The position numbers and the translations under genes were made by a program. The notes under the pieces are model-generated. The model saw only the letters and a list, made by a program, of their open reading frames with translations, searched no databases and was not told where the DNA came from. From NCBI GenBank assembly GCA_030248215.1, contig JASANG010000163.1, positions 1 through 64,000 of the forward strand: DNA of 64,000 nt. Reading direction: 5' to 3'. The first letter of the stretch is position 1. Every line of letters begins with the position of its first letter. Of this stretch, positions 21,548 through 35,092 are shown piece after piece. Source of the DNA: Enoplolaimus lenunculus. Lineage: Eukaryota; Nematoda; Enoplea; Enoplida; Thoracostomopsidae.

Positions 21548-23876
21548 GAGCGATACTGGATTAGGTTATATATTAGCTCAAAAAAGCCTTGACGGTAGAG
21601 AGCGTGTGTTGTGCTATGGCAGTCGTAAATTAACAGACGCCGAAACGCGTTATGCGATCACTGAAAAAGAGTGTCTCGCTGTTGTCAAAGCACTAACACA
21701 ATTTCGTCCATATTTGCTTGGCAACTATACAACAATTATAACTGATCATTCGGCTTTGGTTCAAATACTTGACAAACGACGTTCACTCAATTTATTGACA
21801 ACAAGATTGGCCAAATTTGCATTACGAATTCAGGAATATGACTACGAAATTGTTTATCGAAAAGGACTGAATCATACAAATGCTGATGCATTATCGCGAC
21901 CACCAATATTACCAGATGAACCGTCTGAAATTAATGATGAACCATTAGACATGGAAAGCAAAGCTCAACAATCAGCTTTGTCTATTGCTCGTGCACGTGA
22001 AAGATATATAGCCGCTCATATCGACGCTGTAGAACGCAGTGATCATACATATGTTCGCGGTCCGGCTGCATTACCACCAAACGTGGTACAGCCTCCAGCA
22101 CAAGGAAATTTTGTGTTGGTTGATAATCATTCAGTAGGGTGCATTGACGCCGAAAGAGCGGACAGCGCTGCTACTGGTGAAAATATTGCAGGGTGCCTTG
22201 ACGCCGAAAGAGGGGAAGACACTACTGCTGGAAATAATAATAATATAAATAATAATAATAATAATCGCGTGCAACGACAACAACAAGGTTTAAATGTCTA
22301 TATGGAACATTTTTCGACGGTATCACCATGGGATAAAACTCAATTGGTCGACGCACAGCGTCATGACGATAAACTTAAAAAACTGATTCAGTATCTTGAA
22401 ACACAAGAAATGCCAGAAGGCATCGATCGCATCGAAAAACGATGGATCTTAGATCATGAACCATACTATGTCATATTCGATGAAGTCTTGTTTCATATTG
22501 CAAGACCAACGCGTCCAGCAACAATTGACTTTGCCGAATTGCAAGTCGTTGTTCCTGAAAACTTGCGCCTACCGTTGCTTGAGCAGTATCATAGTACCAA
22601 GTACGGTGGTCATGTAGGTGCAAAGAAGGTATTTTGTAAGTTGACGCGTAAGTTTTATTGGCCAAATTGTATGAAAGACATTTCAGATTTTATAGAGACA
22701 TGTATTCCGTGTTCTCGTTTTCGACAAGGTCCAAATCGCAAAGGACCATTACAACCAATTCAGCCAATTTTTCCGTTTCACATGATCGGAATCGATTTTG
22801 TAGGTCCATTGGCTGAAACACCATCAGGAAATAAATATATATTATGTGTCGTTGACTATTTCACAAAATGGGCAGAAGCGTACGCAACGCCAGATCAAAC
22901 TGCCTTGACGGTAATAAATATCATCATAAATGAGTGGATCCCAAGACATGGCGTTCCACGCATTATATTGTCTGACCAGGGATCAGCGTTTATTTCAGAG
23001 TTATTTAAATCTGAATTGACGGAAATCGGAACGCGTATTGCATATTCAGCGCCTTATCACCATCAGGCAAACGGTTTAGTTGAGCGCTGGAACCAAACAT
23101 TAGTTCGTATTCTTCGTCCGCTGTCCGAACAGTACGGTTCAGCGTGGGATACATTGCTTAACGCTGCGTTGTTTGCATATCGCACAATTCCGCATGCAAC
23201 AACAGGTCAAACACCTTATTTTATGGTACACGGACGCGATCCCAATATTCCTGGTGAAAACCAAATTTATCCGGTACAGACAAAAGTTACACAGGACACA
23301 TACGCTTCGCAGTTATTTGAGGAATTAACTCGCGCATGGGCTGAGGCTGCGTATCACATCGAACAAGCACAAATGAATTATAAATATTATTTTGACAGGC
23401 GTGCTCGCACGCGTAAGTTTCAGGTTGGCGATCTCGTGTTGATGAAGAAAATCGAACGACTCGATCCAAAACGAATCACCAACAAATTTCATCCGGAATT
23501 CGAGCGATTATATCGTGTTGTCGATGTGAAAGATCCAAACATCAAGTTGATTCCTGTTGGTACACCAAGCAGACCTCCAAAGTGGTATAATAAAAGACAA
23601 TTTAAATTGTTTTCAGGTTCTGCTGAGGATTACACCAACTATGAGCGTAAGCTTAGGACTCGCCAGCGCGACGCCTCAGATAGTATCGATGCATTATGCG
23701 GCACATGCAAACGCAGTTTTAACGCTGAAGCCGCACGTGGATTAAATAAAACATGGATTCAGTGCGATTACTGTTTAGAGTGGTATCATATGGAGTGTGT
23801 TAACTTGACTGAGGAACCGCCGCATGCGGTCTGGCATTGCCCTAAGTGTGAGCATCTGTTAGTAGATCCACAATGA
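21548..23876 (+). mobile_element. Ty3/Gypsy LTR retrotransposon fossil, right copy (RNase H-integrase-PHD)
   Basis: This partial copy runs on the plus strand and is open for 777 codons (frame from 21,543). Parts in order: RNase H (about residues 1-120, ending in the DALSR motif usual in Gypsy pol); a variable Asn-rich linker; the integrase H2C2 zinc finger; the DDE core; the C-terminal linker region; and a C4HC3 PHD finger at about residues 719-769. Gag, protease, most of reverse transcriptase and the 5' LTR are missing because the inverted-repeat centre cuts the element. What remains looks uninterrupted, but the element as a whole is incomplete. Over the integrase the two copies differ by roughly 1% in stretches compared, mostly synonymous. 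Confidence 0.92.
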
Positions 23877-24428
23877 CTATATGGTCGGCATGCTTTTATG
23901 TTTAATTACGTTTCAGTTATGCACATTTCATTTTTACAAACAATTCAGTTTCAAATAACCACTCTTTATTTTAAAATAACAAACAAATCAAAACTAAACA
24001 ATAAAATCATTATCAGTTTGCATGTTAGCATGGGACATATTAACCATAAAAATTGTCAATTTACCAAAAATTGTTGGAGCGGATTAGGCCCTCGTCCCTA
24101 TACACAGCTTGCGTTTATGTATGTATGCAGAATAATATGTTTCACTGGCTTGCTAGTTTGCCTCTATCTAGCAATAGTTATCACTACGTGTGCACTTAGT
24201 TATTCACAGTTACTAGCAATTAGCTTAGGTAAGCAATCACCAACCCAGTGTTGCTGCCCCACTAAGTGTTGCTTTTGCTATTTGTTTCAGTGCTTTACTA
24301 TTGTATGCTTTATAGCGCTAGTCAATACTAGTTATTTTCGCTTGCTGTGTTACACCGATTTAGTTTCTCAACGCATTACAACTATGGACGGTGACAATCC
24401 GTTTCGCAACGATGGACCTGGATTTGTT

Positions 24429-24545
24429 CACCAAAACAAAACAAAAAAAAAAAACCCCCAAAAACAAAAAACACACAAAAAAAAACACAAACCAAACAAT
24501 ACAAACACACACCCCCCACCAAACCCCAAACCACAAAAAAAAAAA
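24429..24545. repeat. A/C-only low-complexity tract
   Basis: About 117 bases made almost only of A and C (one T seen), in irregular runs. It sits exactly where the left arm has 460 bp of ordinary sequence (17,783-18,242). It is unlike anything else in the window and may be gap filler or low-quality consensus. Confidence 0.85.
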
Positions 24546-24844
24546 GTATTGTGTTATAATGTGTACTATTAATAGTTTCAGGACGTCTGCGGTCGTTGGC
24601 TATACATATCACTTGGCGATTGGTTTCATTTGTTTTGTTCATTGTTGTTATGCTTTTCGTTGTCATTTATGTGTGCCAGTGGTTACAATGTCAATACAAC
24701 AAACCGCAGCGTCCAACGTATTGTTTGCTATATGTTCGTGTGCTACTTGTTCGGTCACATTATATTCGTTAAATTGGACATTTCTGTACGTTTGTTCGCA
24801 TTCTTCATTGGCAAAACGGTAATTCAGGACAATATGGGTTTCGG

Positions 24845-25032
24845 GTGCTCGGAAGAGCCTAATTATTCAAGACATTTGGTTATATTATGAGTTCTCAGGT
24901 GCTCGGAAGAGCCAACTAATCAGGACAATTGGGTATGTTATTATCAAATATCAGGTGCTCGGAAGAGCGAATCCTGCTAAATGTTCAGGGCTCGGAAGAG
25001 CGAATCCTGCTAAATTTTCAGGGCTCAAGAGC
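24845..25032. repeat. Spaced array of GCTCGGAAGAGC hairpin motifs (right arm)
   Basis: Mirror of the array at 17,297-17,492. Five copies of GCTCGGAAGAGC, the last shortened, with TTTCAGG or TCAGGT just upstream. Confidence 0.65.
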
Positions 25033-25173
25033 GAAACCCTTAAAAACCAAAGAAATAAAAACATTAAACCAAAGACGCAAAAATATAAAACATTCGCCAA
25101 AGAACTCCAACAAACTATTCGCCATTTTCTATTATCTTTATATTTCATGCATAATTATTCTTGCTTTCAGGTC

Positions 25174-25319
25174 AGTCGGTCTTTGCATGCCAAGGGACGG
25201 CATGAGCTGAGTGAGAGGGATGTCGGGTGGGGCCCCAGTGTGCACTCTGTGTCACACTGGTGCTCTCCCTCGGCGTCCCTTGAGCTCCTAGCTATGTCAT
25301 TCCTTTGACATGCAATCCC
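25174..25319. repeat. GC-rich, self-complementary block (right arm)
   Basis: Mirror of 17,010-17,155 with the same nested inverted repeats (TGCATGCCAAGGG... at one end, TTTGACATGCAAT at the other, slightly changed). Confidence 0.6.
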
Positions 25320-25804
25320 CCCAGTCTCGGTCTCGGTTTGGTATCGCGATTTATACATAACCGGTGTAATTTTAGCCTTGCCATACTGTTGCTCATTTGT
25401 CAAACACTGTGCTTTAACATTCTTGCCAAATTCTTATAAACTTATTGCCTTGTTCTGCTAGTTTCGCTTATGTCAGTTACGTGTATTTTTACATATATTT
25501 CATATTGTGTTTTCAGGCATTAAAACCCTATTTTTTACAAACTAAAAATATCTAAAAAAAAATGTTTTTCAAAATCGCAAAAGAAGGTTTTGACCACTGA
25601 ATCTTATCTGACTGCGCATATTTGCACTAGGTCCGTAAACCAGAAATGGGGCGGCCGACCGAGTTAGTCTCCATGCAACAATTTTGCGCATACACTGGAA
25701 AACTTCGAGTCGGCATGCATAAATCATGCGAAATCAACGCACCCACTAAAAGGAAATTGACGGACAAAACATTGAATTGTTGTACACAGCATATAAAACG
25801 TTTA

Positions 25805-26158
25805 AATTAATGCTCCATAGTGGGTACTCCGGCTTGGTCTCTGGCTCCCGCTCCGTATCCGGTAGACTTTTTGCCAGAGGCTGCGGCACTTTCGGTAGTA
25901 AAATTTTGCATAATTTTGCAAAATTTATATGTTTAGCGCGTTTCGTTTTACTTTTGTCACAATTTTCAAGAAATATTTTCCAAAATTTCGCAGAAAATTT
26001 GCGTAAAACCAAACAACTTAACAATATATTGCAGATATTGGCTAAAATTCTCTAATTAACCATCATTTTTAGTATACCTTATTTGCCTCACCTCCGGCTC
26101 CGGCAAGTTTTGGTGACCTCCGGCTCTGACTCTGGTACTTTTCACCTCCTGTTTCACC
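25805..26158. mobile_element. CCGGAGCC-rich non-autonomous element (right arm)
   Basis: Mirror of 14,812-15,165. Confidence 0.65.
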
Positions 26159-26762
26159 CTATTCCATAGGAATATAGAAAAAGAAATATATCGAAGCATA
26201 AGATTTGTAAGAATTCGAGCTAAAACATTTAACTGTTGAAATTCTAACAAATACAAAGGTTTATTGCATATTTAAATTTATATTTGGCTGCTATAATGTC
26301 AACAATCGCTCATATGTGTAAACACAGCTGTAAAAAGTGGAAATGCTTATTCAGTTTTTTATTATTGATAGAAATGTTTTAACTTTGAAGATATAAAATA
26401 AATATTGTTTTTCAAATGTTATATTTAAGAAGCCGCCGTTTACCCTCTGTTGCATATATGGACGCGCTGTTGGATCGGAATGCTATAGTTTTGGTTTTTT
26501 TTGTTTTTGAAAATGCTGAGATCGCGTCTGAATTCCCGTTTGAACTTCTTATCGCCGTAGCGAGCAAGGGATCTCCGCCAATTTAAAATGCTCTCTGTTC
26601 ATTTCCCCGTCTGCTGTAAGCTAATCTGCATAGCTATGTTCAATGCTTCTTTGAAGGTTTGTGAAAATCGAGTATTTCTATCTGCATGAATGCCTGGTCA
26701 AGAACAAAAATCGCAAGCAGATTTTTGAAATGAACCGGTAATAACTTTTTTGCTGGCACTAA

Positions 26763-27062
26763 GGTTGCGCTATACACGCCGCGCACCGCTGGACGCCGCT
26801 GCGCGCCACAAAATGGCACAGGGCTGCGGTGCCCGGCACTTTAAAACATTTTATTAAAATTTACTGGACGCCACCGCTCGCCAGCTTTCGTCGGAATGCG
26901 TCGGTGTGCGGCAGGTTGCGGCTTCGTAAAAATAGCGCAACCTTTAGACTTTGGCCTCCAAATATTTTTATAGGTCAATATATTTTTCAATTTCCTATGA
27001 ATCACAATATTATCCTTACGATGGTGACGAATGGTGTTGCACGACAGGTATAGCGCCAACCA
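26763..27062. mobile_element. TTA-flanked MITE, right arm mirror
   Basis: Mirror of 13,908-14,207, with ends GGTTGCGCTATAC and GTATAGCGCCAACCA. Confidence 0.6.
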
Positions 27063-28432
27063 TAAGTTTTTTAGACTGATTTTTCTTTAGGCTTACACTT
27101 AGGGCATATACCGGCTTACGCTTGCTAAACTTCAATAAAGTTTAAACTGTATTCATTTATAACTATAAAATCAGTGATATACTTTGAATTCATGGTTCAT
27201 AATTCACAAAACCTCGGCTTATGTTTGTTTGTTTCTACTTATTGGCTCAGGCGTCTATAAGTCGGTGAATGGATTGTTCGCACCAAACCCGAGCGATTCA
27301 CAGTGACAAGTCGATATTTCTTATTTTTTGGAATAACAGTGATGAATTCAATAAGAAACACTGTAGGTATGTTACAAAATCAAGACGCAAATTATACCAA
27401 ATTCTTTTGTAACAAAGTGAATTAATTTGCATTTTGCACGGCAACCGCATATTTAAACTTTCGTTTTGTGGAACGATATATATTGCAATTGCAACTGCAG
27501 TTTAAGTAAAATATTTGTTCTATGAAGTGTTTGATTAAAATACATACAAAATCATATGTCTGTATATATATTTTCACCTTACACTCAAAGATTGTAACTT
27601 ACCTTTACCTACAGATATTTATCCTGGATGGTTTCTGGCAAATTCTGTCCCGTCACCAACCTTTTGAAGTTTGTCGGCACTTGCAGCCAAACTTTGAAAA
27701 TGTCAAATTTCAGCCATAAATATTATGTGGAGACAGTTTCAAAACACCTTACACAGTTGTATACGGTGTATTTTTTTGATTGAATGCTGGCGTTCCTTAC
27801 ATTTGCGGATTGACGCAGTGCTTGTCAGTAATGCAAGTCAGTAAATATCTTTAAATGTTTAATGTTTGATTGCTAACAATTTAATAATTAAACCGCAGTG
27901 TCGACTTCAGTTTTTCGTTAAAGATTTTTTGCCAAACATTAAAGCGATAGTTATTTAAGGATATCTGGCTTGTTTAATGTGCTCATTCAGCGTTTAAAGT
28001 GTAAGTTTTACGCCGTTGAGCAATGAATATTTAAGTCATTGGTGACTGTGGAAACTGGTGAAATTTTGATATCGTGGTTGAAGCTAATTTTGTCTCTGGT
28101 CCGCGCAAGCAAAATGCCTTACAAGATTCGAAAATCTTTTTGGACGGTTATTTGTTCTCCCTCGTATTAATTCATACCTATATGTCCTGTTCGCAGTCGG
28201 AATTTAAAAATGTTGTAAATTAGAGACCGGAAAACATAATACCGGATTTTCTACTGGATCAGAAATCTCTGTTACACCTCGCCAACGTGCTATATTAACA
28301 ACTGGAACTGCGAATGTTTGTGAACCAATATAAGGAAGTCGATATACGATTTGCAGCTCACTTTCAACATTTTTTGGTAAAAAAATCGGCACATGATTTT
28401 TCAAAGTAAAAAATTGCAACGCTGAAACATAC

Positions 28433-28470
28433 CTGTTCCAGTGTCCCGTGAGAACAACAGGTTTAATTAT
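28433..28470 (-). other. Candidate small exon, right arm mirror
   Basis: Mirror of 12,498-12,535, with the same splice-like borders and reading frame. Confidence 0.2.
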
Positions 28471-29354
28471 CTGAAAGGGAAAATTACTCTTGTATAAGCT
28501 TAATATCCTGTATTATATTTGAAATAATCGATAATGTGATCGTTTGCCAGCGAAAATAAAAACCTAAACCCTTAAGGTATTGCTGTAGCTGGTTAGTTTC
28601 GTTCTCGTGAATAAATACGCCTTTATATTTTTTGGCTGTCAGCAAATCAACTGTCAAATTTCACAACAGTGTGTTTTCGAAGTTATTATTTTTATGAAAT
28701 TTATTTGACAAATTAACGGTGTAAAAACTCGTTTGAGCTTAATTTTGACTTGTAATTATCAACTGTAAATGTTGCTCACAGTACGATTCTTCAAACTTGT
28801 ATTTAAATCATATAAACGCCCAGAAAAAGTATTTATTTATCAATGTTTGCTGATTAATCTCACCGGAAATCCCTGCGACCTTGTGCAAGTGAATTGGTAT
28901 ACTTTTTTGGAATTTCCTATTAAAAAGTTTAAGATGGATTTAAATTCCAAACTGATACAAGTTTACAAATTCGGCCAGCTAGTCAACGTAAATAGCGCAG
29001 TGCAGTCGCGCATCCGACAATTTTTGACGAGAATGCAGGCTGGCAAAAGGTACGAAGCGCAATTTTTGCTATTATGCTATATATGTGCCAATTTTCTGAA
29101 CGAGAAAAATTGTTAGGTTCATCCTTTAGATTTGCTAGTGAAATAAAAATTATTCAGTTTGCTAACCATTCTCAATATTGATTGCCAAATTTTAGCCGTA
29201 ACACTTTAGAACACGCTTGTCTGTGACTCCCAAACAATCTGTGAATATTTCAAAAAAGATGCCAATTATTAATAGATACCTATTGTATTAATTTTGCTGG
29301 TTTTATTTTCCCAATCTTCCATGTTTTCAGAACCACCTTGTTGTTTGAACTTTG

Positions 29355-29572
29355 GGCCAATGTAAAGAACAGGAGCGGAACAGTATTATAAGCATATTCC
29401 TAATTCCTAAGCCTAAGCCTAAGGCAAAGCCTAAGCCTAAGCGTAAGTTTTAGCATATTCCTAAGCCAAAGCCTGAGCCTAAGCCTAAAGCAAGCAAAAA
29501 GTTAGCTAAAACTTAAGCTTACTCTATTGCAGTCCCACAGAAAAACGTTCCGCCCATGATATTTACATGGGC
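29355..29572. mobile_element. GGCC-ended CCTAAG MITE, right arm mirror
   Basis: Mirror of 11,396-11,614. GAACTTTG precedes it (29,347-29,354), while the duplication on the far side has changed. Confidence 0.8.
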
Positions 29573-30114
29573 TGAACTGGGCTCATGTTCCCTATAAACT
29601 CATAAATAATTTTAAACTAATCCCTCAACAGGGATCGAAAGGAAAATTATGTATTTAAGGTTTAGCACTAAAATGACGTTTGGCTTGTCTCTCGCTTCGC
29701 TCACGAGTTTTTTCCACATTTCTATCTCGTATCCTATTCTAACATTTCAATATCCACCATTGTCCAAAAGATTTACCAATTCAGGGCCGATGACATGTCA
29801 AACGATGCGTTGAGTTTCTGCAGAAATTTTGCCAAAATTTACAATCGGGGCCATAATTTATCTTGTGGGTCCCACAAGTTGTTCCATGATTTACATGTCT
29901 GTGTATAGAAACGGTAATGTAGGCATTAAATTTCATGATTGCCATTTACTAATAATGTTTATATTGAGTTGCTGGGTAGTTTCTACTCGAGTGACGGTCC
30001 CTTCTAGTTGCTAAAATGAAATTAATCCAAACGAGCTAATTGCAGCGAAATGCTTCTCGTAGGAATATGTTTATTTTTGTGTGTTATTATTATTACTACT
30101 ACTATTATTATTAA

Positions 30115-30122
30115 TATTATTA

Positions 30123-30162
<40 letters not shown>

Positions 30163-30166
30163 CATA
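30115..30166. repeat. (ATT)n microsatellite, right arm
   Basis: Mirror of 10,773-10,835 with fewer units. Confidence 0.9.
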
Positions 30167-31468
30167 ATTATTAAAATTTTTATTTGAACAATAAGGATTC
30201 CCAACTTATACGTATCATTTGGAAAGATTTAGCAGAAAACGTTCAAAACGTTAATACTTAATAATTTCTTTAACCGCTGAAATAATCTATGGCGTTTAAC
30301 GGCTGTGGGGAATTTTAAGCGCAGCGCTTTATTACACAATGCCGTTTACGTCGCATTTGCTCAAAACCATGTTTTAGTCGTATAATGATATATAACAGCG
30401 TTTAATTACGAACAGAAATGGTTGTCTCGTGAGTCAGCTTTAATTTTTGCCTTTTCTACTTTATTTGGTTTGCTTTTTGACAAAAATACACATCGAGATG
30501 CATCTATTGCGTGTCATATTCAGCGTGTGCTCGAATTCGTTTGTTTTTTTAAAAAACTATATATATATGCAATGCTATGCGCTGGTTGTTGGCTTTTAAG
30601 TTGAAGGAGGGCAGCTTGAAATCGTTTTGAACCCTGTTAAAATAGCCGACAAAATGTTATCTGTATGTTAATTAGCTATAACTGAGCAAGGGTGGTGCTA
30701 TATTTGTAGTGCCGCTCCTTCCGGTGCCATCGGTCACCGTCCAGCGCCTTGTTTAATCGGCTTCGTATGTCATGTTTCGCGTACTGATGCTGCAGATATT
30801 ATGACTGCGACGGACGGAATTAAATAATTAAAAGTACATGGCAGCCTAAACGCTTCAGGTTGATTCGTTTAGTCACCGATTATACTGTAATTTTACACGT
30901 GGTGTCTACAATAGCATTGTTAGAAAATGTTTGCAAAGCTCTGGTAAACAATATTAATTAATGTGTTTTTAAAATAACACAATCATCAACAAAAACATCT
31001 TGAGCAAAATTATATAAAGCATCAGCTGAGGTAACAGAAATCACGTCTGCTTTCACTTAATAGTGACACCCTAATTTCGTTTTAAGCTCATAACCGCTAA
31101 TGATACGCATCGTGCTCAATTCAAGGTTTATATCCTGCATAGCGAAACCGTAATTCAAATGCATAGTTGAAGTGGTGTAAACGCGCAATAGTTCCTGGTA
31201 TAAAATAAAGAATCTTTCGCAAAATGTAACCAAGTCGCTCGTATCCAACCACCGGAGCGTAATTCCGTCCGACTTATTTGTTGAATTTTAAATTCAAGTA
31301 AACCTTAAAAAGTTTACGTTTAAAATACTTGTTTGCTACTTGACAACGGTTGTGCAGTATGTCTGATAATAGTCGTTTCGAAACTAATATATGTAGTATA
31401 TACGCAAAACATTTACAGTTCATAAAATGATACAGTATTAGATTTTTGTGCCACTGATTTAAAGATGC

Positions 31469-31580
31469 GGCCAATGTAAAGAACAGGGGCGGAACAGTAT
31501 TATAAGCATATTCCTAAACCTAACCTAAAAGCCTAAGGCAAGCAAAAAAAATTCGTGTAAAGCTTAAGCTTACTCTGTTT
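31469..31580. mobile_element. GGCC-ended CCTAAG MITE, truncated (right arm)
   Basis: Mirror of 9,361-9,470. Confidence 0.6.
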
Positions 31581-32668
31581 GTAAGAACATATATACCAAG
31601 TGCGATGAGTACTCTACGCCACAAATGTGAGTCTTGAACCAGCTGTGCTCCAAATTTAAATTTTCCTTTGCAACATTTCGAATTAGTTGCAAAAAAGTTG
31701 AAATTCATTTTCAAACTTGTTATTCTCAAACTTAACTGAAACTATGTTTCTACACGGAAGACTCGTTTTTCTGTTTTGAAGAAAGTAGAGCAAACATTTG
31801 AAAATACAAATAGTTCACCTCTCCGCCAGCATAAATACCAGCTTATTTTCAAAGCTGAGGCATTTTCAACCGGAAGTAGTGAGTTCTGGGGACACTTACA
31901 ACCATAGACATGCTTAGCCAAGCGTGTCGATGTAATAGGTCAATCGCGTTGAACGATGAGGAAATGTTCAGTGTTGTGATAGCAAAGATTTAAAACCGTT
32001 TCAACGAAAGCTGTTCAAACTTGAAATATTTTTTATTGGTTGCGAGAAACAACGGCTTGAGCCAATCAGAATTTTGTAATTTTGAGTTTTGTAATGACAA
32101 ACCTATGACATATTAGTGAAATTTTTACAAATTTTAACCACGTGTACGTTTTTCTTAATTTATATATTGATCAAAGCAAAATTGAAGATATCAAAAATTG
32201 TTTGAAAATCGTCAAAATAGGTTTTGTTTTGTTATCTACAAGGGTGTAACCGGATATTTGTTTCCATTTCCGGTAAAAATCTGTGTCCGTAATAACGTTT
32301 TCGTTATAGAAATAACGAAAATTCTGTCATTTTTATGTTCAATATTAGTTATAAACCACGTAAATATCTCGCAATTCTTCATTGTAGATACGCTGATTCC
32401 TCCAAAGTCTTAAAAAATTTTGATGCATCGGACATTTTTTTCCCATTTTTTAAAAACCGATGATTATATGCAAGCCTCAATTGTGATGGCACAAAAATAA
32501 ATCATATTTGGAACTTATACTTTAATATCCGTTTTCCGTTTCCGTTGTTTTCATCATTATTCATTTCCGTTATTTTTGCTATTCGTTCATACCTTGTTAT
32601 TTACGGACCGAATTAGACTGGACAAACTGCACAAGCCGAACTAATACCATTTAAATACAGATAACTGT

Positions 32669-32832
32669 ACGTGCCCGTAGCCAGAGGCATGCCAGGAAAG
32701 CTCATGCCCTGGAACAAATTTAGCCCCATAGAGAAATTTCTACCTTGCATGTAATGTGATCGAAAACCCTTGTATGCCCCTCTTGAAATATTGTTAGCAC
32801 ACCCTAGCAAGGTGAGTTGGCTACGAGCCTGT
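32669..32832. mobile_element. CGTAGCC-family MITE, right arm mirror
   Basis: Mirror of 8,106-8,270, preceded by ATAACTGT (32,661-32,668); the duplication on the other side is slightly altered. Confidence 0.75.
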
Positions 32833-34911
32833 AACTGTATTGCTGTTTTGTTAAGAAATACTATGTTTAGTCTCTATTATTAGGTAATTATCACCAATAA
32901 ACGACTAAGAAATTCACGACGTATTATTTATTAACATTGAGTACAGCTTCTGCAACAACGTCATGTTTACACTTTTTATTCATCTGAGAGACAAATTTGA
33001 CCTGATTAACGTGAAAACTAAAATTTGGAATAATTTAAGTTCTCCGTCATTATGATTTCAATTAAACTCTTCTTCCCATGACATTTTAGAATTTTAAAAG
33101 TTTGTTTATCCTAAAATTAAATTTGCCAGTTTCAGGTAACATTTACAACGCTTGTTTATCAAAAACATTAGCTTAATAGGTATTTGAAAAATGTGTAGTA
33201 TGCCTATCCAGCATTAGTATTAGTGGGTTGTATTATTGGGAAGGTGTTAATATACCGCCTGGAAACACCCAAAGCCTCAAAACGCACATTCACAGGCTGT
33301 TGAATAACTGAACTTGCAGAGGTAAAAATAAAATTGTCTCGCTTGCAACGTCCGCTCCCGAAAAATTAGATTCACTTCTCGAAATATAATCCAGGCAAAT
33401 ATGAATCCAGTTTTAGACCGAAACCTTCTACCAAACCGGAGCTGGGGAGGCCGTGCCCCTAAAATTCGGCTGGTGCCCCCTTAAATTACAATAGTAGAGG
33501 ACCCACAAAGTTATTCGGTGCGCCCTCCCAGATATAATTTTCTGCGGGCACCTCTGGCTGGAACCTGATGGACCTGAACTTATACGATAATTTTCCTAAC
33601 TCTTTGTTTAGTTGTAAGATCCATTTTTATAATATGACACAAAAGGGTTTTTAGCTTGTTATTTCAACTGCATACCCCTCATAAAATTGTTTTAGCCCCA
33701 AATAGCAGATTAAGTTTACTACGGCCTGTGTAAACGTTGAATGAAAGTTCCGGTTTGTAATTCTGAAACCGGTACTCGGAACCTGATATACCGGATTATA
33801 AACCGAAACTTCCGGTCGAACATATATTTTTATTCATTCTTTCTTTGGTGTCATTAAACTTTAAAAGTCAATTTGCCGAGTAAAAAATATGAAAAGTTGT
33901 GTTTAAATGATGAACTTGTGTCACTTTTTTGCCAGATTAATTCATTAATATTCTATAAACGTGGTTTATTGCAAAAATCAGATGGCTTTTTTAAAATATT
34001 TGCAAAATCGTCCGCAGATTCAAAAACAACACAAATTTCTTTACCGTCGTTGAATTTTAAGTAGCCGGATACAGTTCATTTGGCCCAAAATTATACGATA
34101 ATGTAATATTTTATGTCAACCTTAGTACTCAGAGCAGCTATGAGCTATTTGAATAACCAGCTGGCATATAGGCGTCAGAACTTGCTCTCGCTCGCACTTG
34201 GAAGGGTGCCGTTAGTGGGGTGCGGAGACGAGAACGGTTTAGCCAACAGTCGATTCTCACAACGAAAATTCCTGAGTCTGCCGGTGAAATCGTAAATAAT
34301 CAGGGGCCGCTACCTGTAATGGTCACAGTTTCAGTTATATGGAACAAGATGACAATAATTCTTAGAAGCCCCATTCTTGTACCAACACCATCAAAATTTC
34401 ACTGCTTGATTTAATCGTAAAATTGATAACGTTAGCAATATACTACACGTCCATTTTAGTGAAAAAATTCAGTTAGCATCTTTAACAGAAATCTAATATG
34501 ACCAAGTCATTGTCCACAACAGGTCTTGAAGTAACAGAACAAATTCGCTGACCTGCAGTATTTTGGCTGCGGCTTATGCTTAGGTTAAGGCTAAGGATTA
34601 AACCTACAGAACTTGTTCAGGACCTTGTTTACACAAAAATCTAGTTAAGCATATAGCAGGAAATTAACGGCTTGGATTAATGTTTTGTAGGTATCACAAA
34701 ACCAAACCGCTGTATTACTGCCACAACTCTTCACAGCACCAATCTGTCTGTATCACCATATGTTCGAACAGCGCTTACATTGTGAGAGATTGTCTGCGAA
34801 TAACTGAATTAAATTACGGTATATCAAAAAAATAACAATTTCTAATATATATTTAAACATTGATTTCCATGCATACACCACCCACGGAGTGGCTTTTCTT
34901 GACAGAGCCCA

Positions 34912-35092
34912 TTGCCGGATCCAACAGGTGGTGGCGACCCAAAGCATGAACGCCTAGCAACAGGAATCGAAACCAAAATTTTGTATTAAGATATAGTACT
35001 AAAATTGTTTTCGGCTTCTTGCAGCATTTGGTAGAGAGTATTTTGCACTAATATTACGCTCACTACCGTCAGAAATTTCTGGATCCGCCACA
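34912..35092. mobile_element. GGATCCGCC-family MITE (right arm, second)
   Basis: Mirror of 5,845-6,025. Confidence 0.5.

Larger units (their letters stand above)
23877..25533 (+). mobile_element. Sequence 3' of the right Gypsy copy (probable 3' UTR/LTR)
   Basis: This is the mirror of 16,798-18,788. It begins right after the integrase-PHD frame, and a possible LTR start (TGTTGGAGCGG) lies at 24,072. An open stretch at 23,898-24,572 resembles the one in the left arm only over its first part and then runs into the A/C-only tract. From about 24,100 to 24,420 the two arms differ by roughly a tenth of their bases, far more than in the integrase. The far end joins flanking DNA at about 25,533, where the left arm has 1.36 kb more. 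Confidence 0.5.
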
